NCBI GenBank assembly: GCA_018873245.2
Contig: JAEMBT020000008.1
Span: 11,135,172-11,199,171 of the forward strand
DNA: 64,000 nucleotides
Source: Archegozetes longisetosus
Taxonomy: Eukaryota > Arthropoda > Arachnida > Sarcoptiformes > Trhypochthoniidae
Direction of reading: 5' to 3'
Both the position numbers and the translations under genes were made by a program. Shown here piece after piece: positions 1 to 11,013 of this stretch. Position 1 is the first letter of the stretch, and every line of letters begins with the position of its first letter. Under the pieces are notes generated by a model. It saw only the letters and a program-made list of their open reading frames with translations, did not search any database and was not told the DNA's origin.

Positions 1-639
1 TTTTCCGATAATACAAATAATAAAAATTATCAAAATAATCTGCTGATTGAAAGGATACAAGGTCTACCTTCCACTCTTTCCTGAAAATTTAGTATCCTTT
101 TTCATACAAAATGGATTTGAAAAACTTAAGATATTTATGCTCTAGAATTGTAACAATCGGAGATAAGAAAATTTTTAACTTTTACTATTATAAGTCTCTT
201 AAAAAGATGATTCAAAAGTCTTAACCGTTGTTTATAAGAATTTCCTTAAAATACAAGTTTAAAAATTTCTTTTTATTCAACGTAAAGGATGTTTAATTTC
301 CAGGTTTATGAGCAGATTTGTCCTTCAATAAAACATTTGCATGATTAGCATTTTAGAGATGAATTAAATCATTTCCTTTGATTGGTGAAAACAACATACC
401 TATAAAACCGATAAATTAATTTTGAAAAGGAAGATCTTCGTAGTTAAAGAGTTCTTTAATATTGAAACTAAAAATATCTGCAACACATTTTCAAGTCGTT
501 TCAAGCTTATCAGAAGAACTAATCGGTAATGTGAAAAATGCTTTTATAAATTCAAAAGAAATAATTCTTTTTGTGAGAACATTTGAATTTTGACAAGTTT
601 AAGATATTTAATGATTATCTGAATTTATTTTTAGTAGCA
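1..639. other. upstream non-coding stretch
   Basis: AT-rich sequence with no convincing coding frame. A TATAAA motif lies at 401-406, about 235 bp upstream of the cyclase start codon, and could be the core promoter of that gene, but no initiator or transcript evidence is visible. Confidence 0.3.
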
Positions 640-2195
640 ATGAACGAAGAAATTAAGCAATTGATTGGAGTACTTGGAAAGGGATTGGTGGGACCAGTGG
701 CTTACGAAACGGCTGTTGTGGCATTGATTCCAGATTCTGAAGACTTGACAAAACCTGCATTTCCTCAGGCGCTTCAATGGATCAGAGATCATCAGTTGTC
801 TGATGGCAGTTGGGGTACAGACACACCAATCTATGCTCATGGAAACACTTTGAGTACTTTAGCAGCCATTATAGCACTGAACAAATGGGGTGAAGATCAA
901 GATCGAGATCGCATTACTAGAGGAGAAGAATCTTTGATATTGTTGGCGGATATAATCCCATCAGAAACTCATGAGAGCATTGGATTCGAACTAATACTCC
1001 CGAGTTTGCTGAGAAAGGCATCAGAATATGGTCTGAAAGTTCCTATCGACAGGTATGTGTATTTGACAAAATATAAGAAGAAACTTCAACAAATTAATGC
1101 CTATCAGAAGAAGTATGGTTTCAAGAAGAAGCACACTTTTTGGTTCAGCCTAGAAATGATTGAGGGTTTAGTCACAGATCATCAAGAAATGGTATTCGAG
1201 TTTGATGAGAGTATGCTCGACGCCAATGGATCAATAACTGCTTCCCCGAGTGCTACCGCATTCTTCTTAACCAAAATGATAGTTGAAAAAGGAATCCATG
1301 TGAAGAAAGCATACAACTATATCGAAGACCTCATTCGATTACATAACGGAGGGATACCCGCCATTTCTCCATCTGATACTTTTGAGTTATCTTTCAGTTT
1401 AGCTGCTCTATTGATGGGTGGCATTGAGCCGACGGATGAGATCCTGAGACCAGCGATCGACAGACTGTTCGCAAAATGGATAGAATTTGGTGGTATGATG
1501 GGTTGCAGCTCTTATCTTCCACCAGATTCTGATGCGATCGCAATGTTTCTCTATGTGTTGTACTCATCAAAAAGATTAACACAATTCGATTCTGTCAATA
1601 CTCTGTTGAGCTTCTTTAATGGTTCGTATTTGGACTGTTTTAAAAGCGAACGCAATCATTCAATTAGTGTTAATATCAATGGTTTGATTGCTTTGCGATT
1701 ATTTGATTATTCACCAGATATTAAGATAATTGTGTCGAAAATCGCGAATTGGCTCGAAAGCAGTCAATGACTGATAGATTCATTTTTGTGGACAAATGGC
1801 ACATTTCATCCTATTATTGCATATCGAGAGCTGTTTTCGCTCTTCAAGGACTCAATGATGAGTTGGCGCAAAGATGTGTCGATCAAATGTTACGGAATCA
1901 GAACTCTGATGGCGGTTGGGGTGTTGGACAGAAATCAACTCTTGAAGAGACAGCACTTGTTTCCTTAGCTCTCTGCCATTGGTTTAGATCTGATCCAAAA
2001 GAGATAAATGATATGAATTTGCAAACTCTTGAATCTATTGACCATTTCTTTAAAACATTCTCTGGTAAAACAGATGTTGAGCTTTGGATCGCAAAAGTTC
2101 TTTACTGCCCGACAACTGTTGTTTCGGCTTTTATAATTGCTGCCAAATATTCTTTGTCTAATACTCTGGACTACTTCAAAACTTTTGAAGAATAG
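640..2195 (+). pseudogene. class II diterpene cyclase (copalyl-diphosphate-synthase-like), frameshifted
   Basis: Bacterial-type class II terpene cyclase, which would protonate and cyclise geranylgeranyl diphosphate to a bicyclic diphosphate. ATG at 640 is preferred to an upstream TTG in the same frame because family similarity starts near it. Visible marks are a QW-like DGSWG (residues 55-59), SPSATA near residue 202, the active-site motif D296-S-D298-A299 where the family has DxDD, and, after the frame change, DKWH, a second QW motif (SDGGWG) and an LWIAKVLY block typical of bacterial enzymes. There is no DDxxD class I motif. The two frames (640-1770 and about 1771-2195) join near 1765-1775 by a one-base shift and together give about 516 residues, the usual bacterial length. 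No spliceable intron fits the junction. The middle Asp, the family's catalytic acid, is kept; the last Asp is Ala. It is either a young pseudogene or carries a sequencing error. Lateral transfer from bacteria is inferred. Confidence 0.85.
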
Positions 2196-3639
2196 ATGTA
2201 GAGTTTATGGTTGCCACTTTTCAAGTTCCTTTCAGGTCATTTCTTTCGACTCAAGATTTATATTTCATACTCAATGTATTCTGAGAAATTTTAAATTTAT
2301 GAAAATAATTGGCGTATTTTCGTACCCCTAAGGTTGTACTTTTAGAAATTATAGTTTACTTTGTGCCTGCTATGTGTTAATCAGTACAAAAAAGTTATTT
2401 CTGATACTCTTCTCTAACGTTTTAACTACTAAGGAATAGATATTGTAATTAAAATTATTTAAGCTGTCGATATAAGTATTAAACTATCAGGAGTTATTCA
2501 AACAATACTTACATTTATTATTTCTATGATAATTACAGAAAATCCCTGCGTTTATTTGCGTTCCTCTTCTTTATTAGACATCTCAAAAGCTTTTAACTTT
2601 TTCATATATAAGAAGTCTGAAAAGGTCACATGTATGTTCTCGAAGGATATGTGTGTATTAAGATCTATTTTAGACATATCGTATGATTTACTCACGAAGA
2701 CTCAGTTTTCAAAGTCACAGTCTGAAAATCAATGTAATACAATTTTGAGATTTTCTTACATAAGACATTTTTCTTGAGAAGTTAGTAACTCTAATTGAGT
2801 CATAAACCAAAATTTAAACTCTTCAAATATCAAGTTAACTTACTAAATATTATCTCTGATACTTAGTTAGTAATTAACAGATAATTCGTTTAACTTTTAG
2901 AGAATATTTTTGGCAAGTTTGAGAATCGTATGGAATTTATATACTATTAAAAGTTCTCTATTCGATCAAATTTCTAATTAAAAATAAGACATTTAATCAA
3001 ATCTAAATTTCTTGGCTTTAATTCTATCAACTACTATTTAATATAAAATAGATCCACCAAAACTCCTTATAGCCAAAGCTTTTATTAATATCTACTCAAT
3101 CCTTTAAAGAACACTTTTCTGCAATAAATAAAAAGATGAAAGTGTTTCATTAAATTTTATTACTGGAAATTATGTAAAACTTTTGAACTATTTATTCTAT
3201 CTAATAAAGAATTCTAAGCTTTGAAAGCTTGCATCTGTTATTTGTAAAACGTAATGATGTTTACAATCTACTATGCAACTGGAACGGATTTTGAATATCA
3301 GTAACTTTACAACACTTTAAACAGACATCTGGTTATCGCATAAAAGTTTCCTTAATTAAATAATAAAGACTTAAGAATCTAGTGACGCAAAGCAAATTTT
3401 CTCCAATAACTATTCCTAATATTGTCGATTAAAGAACTCAACTCCCTACCTCTTCATTGAGGACCTCTATATATCTAGAATAAGGACAATATAAATAAGA
3501 CAAAATTCACTAATAGTGACACGATTCCTGTTAAAATTCAGTTAAAAGTTATTAAACTAAAGGTAAGCTTCAATTAAAAATAAATATTTTCCAAGCTTTC
3601 ATAAATTTACTATTAATCTATGGTCTATAGAAGTCCAAA
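2196..3639. other. intergenic, AT-rich
   Basis: No coding frame with recognisable content. Open frames here, for example at 2526-2777, show no domain or compositional sign of coding. A TATATA-like stretch near 3470 lies about 170 bp upstream of the first Diedel-like gene and could belong to its promoter. Confidence 0.4.
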
Positions 3640-4101
3640 ATGAAATCAACTCTAGTAGCATTAGCCCTATTGTCAACTGTACTGTTATCAACAATAAAAC
3701 CATCAAAGTCAGAATGTTGTAATGTTCCGATCAAATGTGAGGTCGGAGGTAAGACTACGTACAAGTGTTACGATTGCACTGAATCTACCGTCTACTGCGG
3801 TAAAGGAAAGTGCAATATCCTGGGTTGTAATTGCGATGGTGGTTGTCGTCAGGGAGACTCGACATTGGAATGCTGGAACATCGCCTCAGGATGTAAATTG
3901 AGAGGATTTTTCGAGGCACCTGTTGCTAAAGACTTCTTCAGTGCAATTGATACTGATGCTGATGGAAGAGTTAGTTTTACGGAAGCCAAGAATTATATCA
4001 ATCAGAACAGACCAACCGATGTTGATATAGACGCAGAACTTATCAAATTAGACACTAATAATGATGGATTTTTAGCTTACAATGAAATTGATGGATATTA
4101 A
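3640..4101 (+). CDS. secreted Diedel-like cysteine-rich protein with two EF-hands, copy 1
   Basis: 153-residue secreted protein, intronless. Residues 1-24 are a signal peptide. Residues 25-86 carry 12 cysteines (26, 27, 33, 43, 46, 53, 58, 63, 65, 69, 78, 85), including CGKGKCNILGCNCDGGC. This pattern closely resembles Diedel, a small secreted immune regulator of flies that also has homologues in insect DNA viruses. The C-terminal half holds two canonical EF-hand loops: residues 104-115 (DTDADGRVSFTE) and 138-149 (DTNNDGFLAYNE), with Asp at position 1 and Glu at position 12, so calcium binding is likely. The protein ends in IDGY. ATG follows CCAAA, as in the paralogue at 5685. A polyadenylation signal AATAAA lies at 4140-4145. 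The Diedel identification is by motif only; the role, perhaps haemolymph or saliva signalling, is inference. Confidence 0.85.
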   Translation: MKSTLVALALLSTVLLSTIKPSKSECCNVPIKCEVGGKTTYKCYDCTESTVYCGKGKCNILGCNCDGGCRQGDSTLECWNIASGCKLRGFFEAPVAKDFFSAIDTDADGRVSFTEAKNYINQNRPTDVDIDAELIKLDTNNDGFLAYNEIDGY

Positions 4102-4145
4102 ACTTGTTGAAAATGTATTGCTGTATTTAATTTGATGTTAATAAA

Positions 4146-5684
4146 ATGAAATCTTAAATTATTCATTCTTTTGTTCAAAATCCTCTATTATAACCATTTT
4201 TATAGTGATAATAGTCTAGGTCAGGATCATACAATTTTAGGTCTCATCACTTCAATTTATTTTTAGTTATTTGTAGTTGTGTTTATAATAGATCTAAATT
4301 GAAGTTTGCATCGAAAGTCTTTTCTAAATTCTATAAGATTTGAAAAACTCTTACCCTAGAGTAATATTGGGAAGGATAAGAAAAACAATTATAAAGATAT
4401 GTTAATCAGGTATCAATTGCTTTACACAAAGTTATGGAAATAATATCAAGTTTCAAAATCTTGTGCAAATTAATAATGAGCGAAAAATTGAATTAATAAT
4501 TATTCTAAGTAAAGTATAGTCAGTTTTTAATAGTATTTTGTTAATAATCAAAAATTGAATGACGTTAACAGACTTTTAGTGAATTAAATTTTGCACTCCT
4601 TCCTTATGACAAAATTTTAAATATGACTAATAAATAATTGCGTTGAAGGAAAGTAAGTCAAACTTGTTTTAACATTATTATTCGATACAACTTATCTTCA
4701 ATTATCTACGAAAAACACATGCCTATTTCGTTACTCTTGGGACATTCAATTAGAGGAAGACGAAAAATTATTTATTTTAGTTCACAATATATATGTGATA
4801 CAACTTCTTCAATAAAAGCTTTGATTATCATTGTCGGTCTCTAAAATTGCAAATTTATCAATCAAGCAAATGTTTCTCTAATTTTCTCGAACAAACGGAA
4901 CAAACTTTAATATAAATAGGAAGCAAACATTACTTCTACAGTACATTCAGAAGGATCTCTATGCTTTTATAGAAAATAACTGGATTGTGTCACTATTTTT
5001 CTAATAGGATAATAAAAGGTATAACTCAAGTTTGCTTACATCCTTTTAAATAATATTGTTATAGTTTTGATATGTTTTTATTAAATATTTTGAATAACTA
5101 AACTGTTTTATAGAAAATTAAGTATTTATGATTAGAATATGAACAAATGGTTATTAGAAAATATAGTCACTTCCTATCTACAAAGCGAATATGTCTTGAC
5201 TTTTGAGTTTTGACTCTAAAAGACTTTTTAATCATATGTGATGAACTTAAAATGACGAAACTTTAAGGCCAAATTCTCCTACACTCTGAGAGATATCATA
5301 TAAAAATTGCATTTTTATATAGAATGATGTATGAATTATTGTATTGCATAGATGAAACATATTATGACATCTGTAGTTGGATTAATCAAATTTGAGTTGG
5401 GTAGTTGCATTTAGAATATTTATGATAATAGAGTATGAGAAATCAATTTAATTATGGGTTTCGCATTGATTATTTAGTGACAGAATATTGACTTTTATTG
5501 ATAGAAAGTGTGAATAACTAAATACCTTCAACATCTCGTGTAAATTATATTCCGTATCAACATTGATTACACTTTCGAAACGAAATATTTTCTGATATTC
5601 TCAAGATACTTTCAAGTCAACTTCAAGACAAGTTTGACGATTTTACATTTTAAATTTTTTTTCTTTAAATAGATTTAATCCAAA
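4146..5684. other. intergenic between the Diedel-like paralogues
   Basis: About 1.5 kb of AT-rich sequence with no credible coding frame and no transposon ends that I could define. The spacing fits a simple tandem duplication of the flanking genes. Confidence 0.4.
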
Positions 5685-6152
5685 ATGAATCCATCATTGA
5701 TTGCATTAACTGTTTTGGGCATAACTTTGATGTGTTCAGTCGACTTATCAAAGTCGGAGTGTTGTCACGTTCCCCTAAAATGTAATGAAGGAACGAAATC
5801 GGTTGAACGCTGTTATGATTGTACAGAAGCTACCACTTATTGTGGTAAAGGAAAATGTAATATTTTTGGATGCAATTGTGACGACGGTTGTCGAACAGGA
5901 GACTCGAGCCTATGGTGTTGGAATATAGCTTCTCAATGTCACGGAAATCTATTTTATATGAGCTCCAATTTAGTCAATGATCAAGCTCTCACTACTATTG
6001 ATACTAATTATGATGGAAAAGTTACCCTTCGTGAAGCGACAAATTATCTCAAAAGATATGGTCCTAAAAATTTGGATATTCCTACAGAATTCAAAAAATT
6101 AGACACAAATGGAGACGGAGTTTTGGCTTATAATGAAATCGACGGCTATTAA
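5685..6152 (+). CDS. secreted Diedel-like cysteine-rich protein with two EF-hands, copy 2
   Basis: 155-residue intronless paralogue of the gene at 3640, same strand. Signal peptide 1-24; the 12 cysteines of copy 1 are all conserved at the same positions, with an extra Cys17 inside the signal peptide. The Diedel-like core contains CGKGKCNIFGCNCDDGC. EF-hand loops are residues 106-117 (DTNYDGKVTLRE) and 140-151 (DTNGDGVLAYNE), both with complete liganding positions. The linker between the cysteine domain and the first EF-hand is the most divergent part and is two residues longer. The C-terminus LAYNEIDGY is identical in the two copies. AATAAA lies at 6213-6218. Conservation of both halves while the linker drifts suggests both domains are under constraint. 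Confidence 0.85.
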   Translation: MNPSLIALTVLGITLMCSVDLSKSECCHVPLKCNEGTKSVERCYDCTEATTYCGKGKCNIFGCNCDDGCRTGDSSLWCWNIASQCHGNLFYMSSNLVNDQALTTIDTNYDGKVTLREATNYLKRYGPKNLDIPTEFKKLDTNGDGVLAYNEIDGY

Positions 6153-6565
6153 ATTTTAGATTAAATATTTTCTGTAGTCACATTTTTATATATGATTTCT
6201 TGCAACTAATTAAATAAAAATGTATTTTTTCAATCAGATCAAAAGTTATATCATGTATAGCTAAAAAACTAGTTTTAAATCGCCGATTCTTAAAGACGTT
6301 CAGGTAAGTTTTATGAAAGTAAAATAGAATTCGTAATGCATTACATCATTACTGATTGAAGATACAACAAACAATAAATAACAAATATAACAAATAAATG
6401 TAAACAAACATAAATTTGACTTTTGTTAGATGTCCATAAAAGACATATTGAAGAGAAATTTTGATAACTTAAAGAAAAGATCTGTAGAATATTTTTCAAA
6501 TATTTTTCCTCAATAAATACAATTTGATTCTAAAAATAGGTGTTTCTCACTGACCGCTTGCCTCC

Positions 6566-7099
6566 CGATTTAGTAGGGTGACCACCTCTGGCTTGTCAAA
6601 TGACTGGACAAAAATATCAAAAGTGGACCCTTACATTTTTAAAAATAAAACTGTCGCTTTTATTAGTCATTACAAATATTTAGGTATCAAACAATACATT
6701 CTAATATTAAAACATTGAAAAATATTAGTTATGGTTGATTTCAAAGGTATATTTTTTGTTGGAAATGGCATCTTTCAAAAGTTATTCAAAAGTAAGAAAT
6801 ACTGGTTTATATAAGATATTCGTTAAGGCAGAAAAGATTAATTCAATAACTTTTGGCGTTAAACCACAGATGTTCAAAACATTAAACTGGGTTTCTTAAT
6901 CCTTTACCATTTGCAAGATAAATACAATGTTTGAATTTCTAAGTATTTTCCAAAGATATTTTCCAAAATGAAGGCTGAAAAACGGGACAACTAATTGTCC
7001 CGTCGAGAGTTTTTGGTCTGACGGGATATCTGTCTTTTATCTTTAAAAAGACGGGACTGTCCCGTCAAAAACGGGACGGGTGGCCACCCTACGATTTAG
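6566..7099. mobile_element. hAT-type MITE with 8-bp target duplication
   Basis: Non-autonomous element 6574-7091 (518 bp). Its terminal inverted repeats are TAGGGTGACCACC on the left and the reverse complement of GGTGGCCACCCTA on the right. The element is bounded by a perfect 8-bp direct duplication CGATTTAG (6566-6573 and 7092-7099), the duplication length of hAT transposons. The right end contains repeated GACGGGAC/GTCCCG palindromes (about 6983-7080). No coding capacity. Confidence 0.88.
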
Positions 7100-9132
7100 G
7101 GAATATTTCTAAGAATTCAATAGTGTCATACAATGTTCTAAATGCAATTAAAAATGCTGACTACCAGTAACATTCAAATTATATTCATTTAAATGTGTAA
7201 TAAAATGCTATTAAATGGCAAGAGCAGTACTAGATTTTTGTCTATAAAATTGATTAAAACTCCTAATTCTAAATTAAAGCCATAATGATTCTTCTGGACT
7301 TATTTGATTCAAAAATTTCGGTAATTTGCACAAAATACATTGATTTCGTAGGAATTAAAGGAGAATGCCCAAATCCTATGTAAGTCGGCCCCCCGAGGTG
7401 TAAAGTGAAACCTATATCATTCGATAGATCTCTTCAAGTACTAACACTTTGTCTGTGGGCACTTTGCAATCGGAGCATCCCCCGAGCCTCTAGGGAGCGA
7501 AAACTGTATAAGCTGCAAATTGCGCAGTTTCAGTGTGTGGATAGTGTAATCCTACTTAATCAGATGTGCCGAGTCGAATGGTGAAAGAATTAGAACACAA
7601 AAGTCAACCGTAACCGAGTTACAAGGGATGGCAGGACTTACTTTTTTTTCGAAAAATCGACTTTTTCAAAATCGATTTTCATGCATGAAATATATATCAA
7701 TGAACTTTTCTCATCATTCTGATCAAGAATATATATGTGTATAGTATGTTTACTCGAAAGTGTCAAACCAGAGTTTATATCATCATGGAACAGACACCAC
7801 CACAGACGATTCTTTATTATTTTATTTTATCCTATAATATGTCTATTTCATTTGAATGTTTTATTGGGCCATAACAAATCTAAAACGTTCAAACTAACAT
7901 ATATAACGCACACGACGAGAGTACTCTAATGATACCTTACGTATTGTCACAATTATTTTTGTGACTCGGGATCTCGTCAAGAATGAAAAACTCGATCTAA
8001 TTTTTTGTGTAGAGTTCTTCATTGTGTGTTATTTTACTAGAGTAAAGATTTGGAATCAGGGGCCTCGATGTAAGATTCCAAATCTTATTTACTTAATTCT
8101 CTATCTAAGAGTCTGGCTGGACTCGATAGAGAGTATAATGTGTACCTATCATGCATTAAAGTAAGTTTCACAACTTTGTACATTACTTACCTAAGGTGGA
8201 AATAAAGTTGATAGAAATGAAGAAAACGATTGTCTATTTTACAAGAATTTTATTATGCATAACGTGAAGTTACAAAGCATAACTAAGATATAACTGAAGC
8301 TTGTCTATCTCTTGACTCTCTTCTTATTCCCTTCTCCTTGTTGACTTTCTCTAAGACTGTCCCTTTATATACTTTTCTTTGGTTTCCCACGTTTTTCTAA
8401 ATTTAAAACTAAAGCTACACTGTTCGATTGTTTATTTATACTAAAGTTAAATTATACTATATTGGGTCATTTTAAAGAGAAAGTCATTACAGAAAGTATA
8501 TAAATCATTGCACTTTTTAGGAGCTAATTACAAAAAGTGTTAGTGCTAAGCCTTTTCAAACTAATAACTAAGCTATTTTAGTATTCTATGTTTGTTAGAT
8601 ATAAATAAATTTCACAGTATCATGAAGCAAGCAGAAAAATCGAATATTGGAAGTTGTTTTGAACAAAGGAGGGTATATTCATTATTATTAATTATTAATT
8701 TTAACTTTAGAAAAATAGTTTGAGTTTAAACGAAATTATAATTTCTTTAGTACAAAACACTAAAAATAGCAAACATTTTAACCGATTCCTAATTTTCATC
8801 GCGTTAATGCTTATTTCTGAAAATCTATGTTATTTTAAAAATATTGTGTATTTTTTAAAAAATCTGCAGCGGGTTTCTCGTAGACATCATATCTTACGAT
8901 ATGAATCCTAGGACAGTGTGGTAAAGATAGGATAAATCCCAAAATAAGATTTTTTGTTTTCACAAAAAATAGGAAACAAATCTCAAATTAAAGAGAAAAT
9001 CCTAGGATTTTTTTCAAAGTTAGGATACATTTTTGGCAAATGGCCCCTAATTTAGGAATAAACTTAAAAAATAAATATAAAACAATTGAATTATAAACAA
9101 TATCTAATTAATAAATTGTAACACCAATTGCA
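7100..9132. other. non-coding, unclassified repeat patches
   Basis: No gene recognised. A patch at about 7375-7640 is clearly richer in G+C than its surroundings, with runs such as CCCCCCGAGG and CCCCCGAGCC, and looks like part of an unclassified repeat. A 13-bp-arm hairpin (AAGATTTGGAATC and its complement) sits near 8044-8086. From about 8870 the sequence carries repeated CCTAGGA/TAGGAT motifs that recur beyond 11500 and may be the left subterminal region of the Harbinger element. Confidence 0.35.
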
Positions 9133-9800
9133 ATGTCTTCTAAGCGGAAACCAAACTTCGATTCAGAAGAGATTAAAGTCTTAGTCGATGAATATAACCA
9201 AAGAAAAGGATTAATTGAATCAAATGTTAAGAACAAATATAATTGATTTTAAATTGTGTTTCAATTAAGAGTTATTTCAATTAGTTTTCAAATACGGTTA
9301 CAAAACAAGACAAAGACAAGACTTGGGAACAGATAACAGATAAAGTAAATGCCGTGAATAGATTTGGATTCAAACGATCGATTGAAGACATAAAGAAAAA
9401 GTACACGACTTTCAGTTCCGATGTCCGCGAAAAAGCAGCGCAAATATCGACTCATTCTCGTAGAACAGGGGGCGGATCACCAATTGAATTGCATTTAAGT
9501 GAAACCGAGGCTTCAATAGTTGCCACACTTAACCCGCAATTGATTGAAGGTATAACCGGTGGTATTGACACAGAATTTGTCGACTCTTTTGATGAGTCGA
9601 ACAACACTATTGAAATACTCTCAGTCGAAGACATGACCGTTGATTCAACTCTAGTCCGAGAATCTAAGGATAACTCAAATGAAGTCAAATCAAAACTAAA
9701 TAAAAGAAAATTCATTTCAAGCTATGAAAACATTAAAATCAATAGTTTAAGTAAAAAAATGGTTGAAATAGAAAATGAAAAAATAAATCTCAAAAAATAA
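9133..9800 (+). CDS. Myb/SANT-like DNA-binding protein of a Harbinger element (2 exons)
   Basis: Accessory DNA-binding protein of PIF/Harbinger transposons. Exon 1 is 9133-9225 (31 codons) and begins MSSKRKPNFDSEEI. Intron 9226-9284 is 59 bp, GT-AG, phase 0. Exon 2 is 9285-9800. The spliced product is 202 residues with no internal stop. The N-terminal trihelix follows the familiar pattern: SKRKPNF, then VDEYNQRKG, then FSNTVTKQDKDKTWEQI and IEDIKKKY. A variable acidic middle and a Lys-rich C-terminus follow. The gene converges with the transposase on the opposite strand at 10026-11013, the usual two-gene layout of the superfamily. This frame is intact although the partner is frameshifted. Confidence 0.85.
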
Positions 9801-10025
9801 AATTAAATTTAGTAAAAATAAAACTAAATTTGAAAATAAAAGAATTGAATAGTAATGGCATCGACACTACTGAAGAATCAGAACAATTGAAGACAATTAT
9901 CATCGAATAGCTATTAAATAAATTATTTATTGATTCGATAATACTTTTGGAAGTAATTTTCTTATCAATTGGTTCGACAATAAATTCAATTTTTAGTATA
10001 TTTGTTGTTTTTGGTTAGTTCTGAA

Positions 10026-11013
10026 TCAATTAGAAAAATTTTGTGAAACAATTATATCTCTTATGTTTCGAGCTTCGTTTGAATGAATAACTTCTGCATT
10101 ACTCTCTGTTTCATCCGTTTCTTCAGTTTCGGTATAAATAGTTTCGAAAAAGTTATAGTTTTTTGAAATGTTATGTAATATAAAACAGGAAGTAATAACT
10201 AAAAGACATCTTTCGGGACATAACATGAGCTGACCCGCACTTCGATCTAAACACCGAAATCTCATTTTTAATACACGGAAAGCTCTTTCTATTACATTTC
10301 GAGATTTAATGTGCGATATATTATATCTATTTTGACTCTCATTTGTTGGATTGAGAAACGGAGTCATTAATTGTTTTTCCAAAGGATAGCCCGAATCTCC
10401 CAAAAGCCATCCATTTATCGCATTATTTTTCAAATAGTTCTTTAGTTCACAGTTATTCCATATGAATGAATCGTGGACTCTACCAGGATATTTAATCACT
10501 ACATTTATAAATTCCGAATTCGGATTATCAACCGCTTGAACATTGATTGAGTGCCGGTTTTTGCGATTGATATAATCAGATTCGATGTCTTTCAGTGGAG
10601 TTTTGATCTCAATGTGTCCCATCTATCGCTCCGATAACACTAGGCATTCGATCGATTGCATAAAAGTTTTGTTTAATTTGATTCAATTCTAATACACTTT
10701 TCGGGAATTTTATGAATTGTTTTACTCTTTTGGTCAATGCTTTCGAGACATTGAATACACATCTAGACTGACTGGCTTTGCTTATGTTGAAACAATCACC
10801 GGTCGCCCTATAGAAGGCCCCTTGAGAATAGAATCTGAGAGCAGTGCACACTTGTATGACCACTGGAAGCGCTTTGGTTGGCCTCTCAATGTCTTCGGAA
10901 ATGAGAGCACAGATATCACTAATAGCTTGCGTATTGAAACGAAACCTCTGAACACATTCAGAATCGTTATAACTTACAAAGGATTCATTCGGTCTTTTAA
11001 TACGCGTTCTTTT
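10026..11013 (-). pseudogene. Harbinger (HARBI1-like) DDE transposase with one frameshift
   Basis: DDE-superfamily nuclease of PIF/Harbinger type. The upstream frame runs from about 11013 to 10602 and reads ...PSVIGAIDGTH, holding the first catalytic Asp. The downstream frame (10622-10026, 198 residues) begins inside the same motif and holds GDSGYP (second Asp, residue 76) and NVIERAFRVLKMRF (Glu, residue 112). The frames overlap at 10602-10622; family alignment suggests two bases are missing between ACACAT and TGAGATC. No ATG is visible at the 5' end, but an AG acceptor (CAAAACCTTAG) just upstream of 11013 suggests that a first exon lies further upstream. The triad is otherwise complete, so inactivation looks recent. 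Confidence 0.85.

Noticed and set aside
1761..1778. Tiny intron to repair the cyclase frame
   Set aside because: The only GT...AG pair that fits is under 20 bp, too short for splicing; a frameshift is simpler.
640..2195. Bacterial contamination as the source of the cyclase
   Set aside because: Base composition matches the surroundings, flanks are animal-type DNA, and no bacterial neighbour genes are present. Read coverage would still be the decisive test.
2526..2777. 83-residue open frame after the cyclase
   Set aside because: No similarity to terpene enzymes, no domain, and base composition equal to flanking non-coding DNA.
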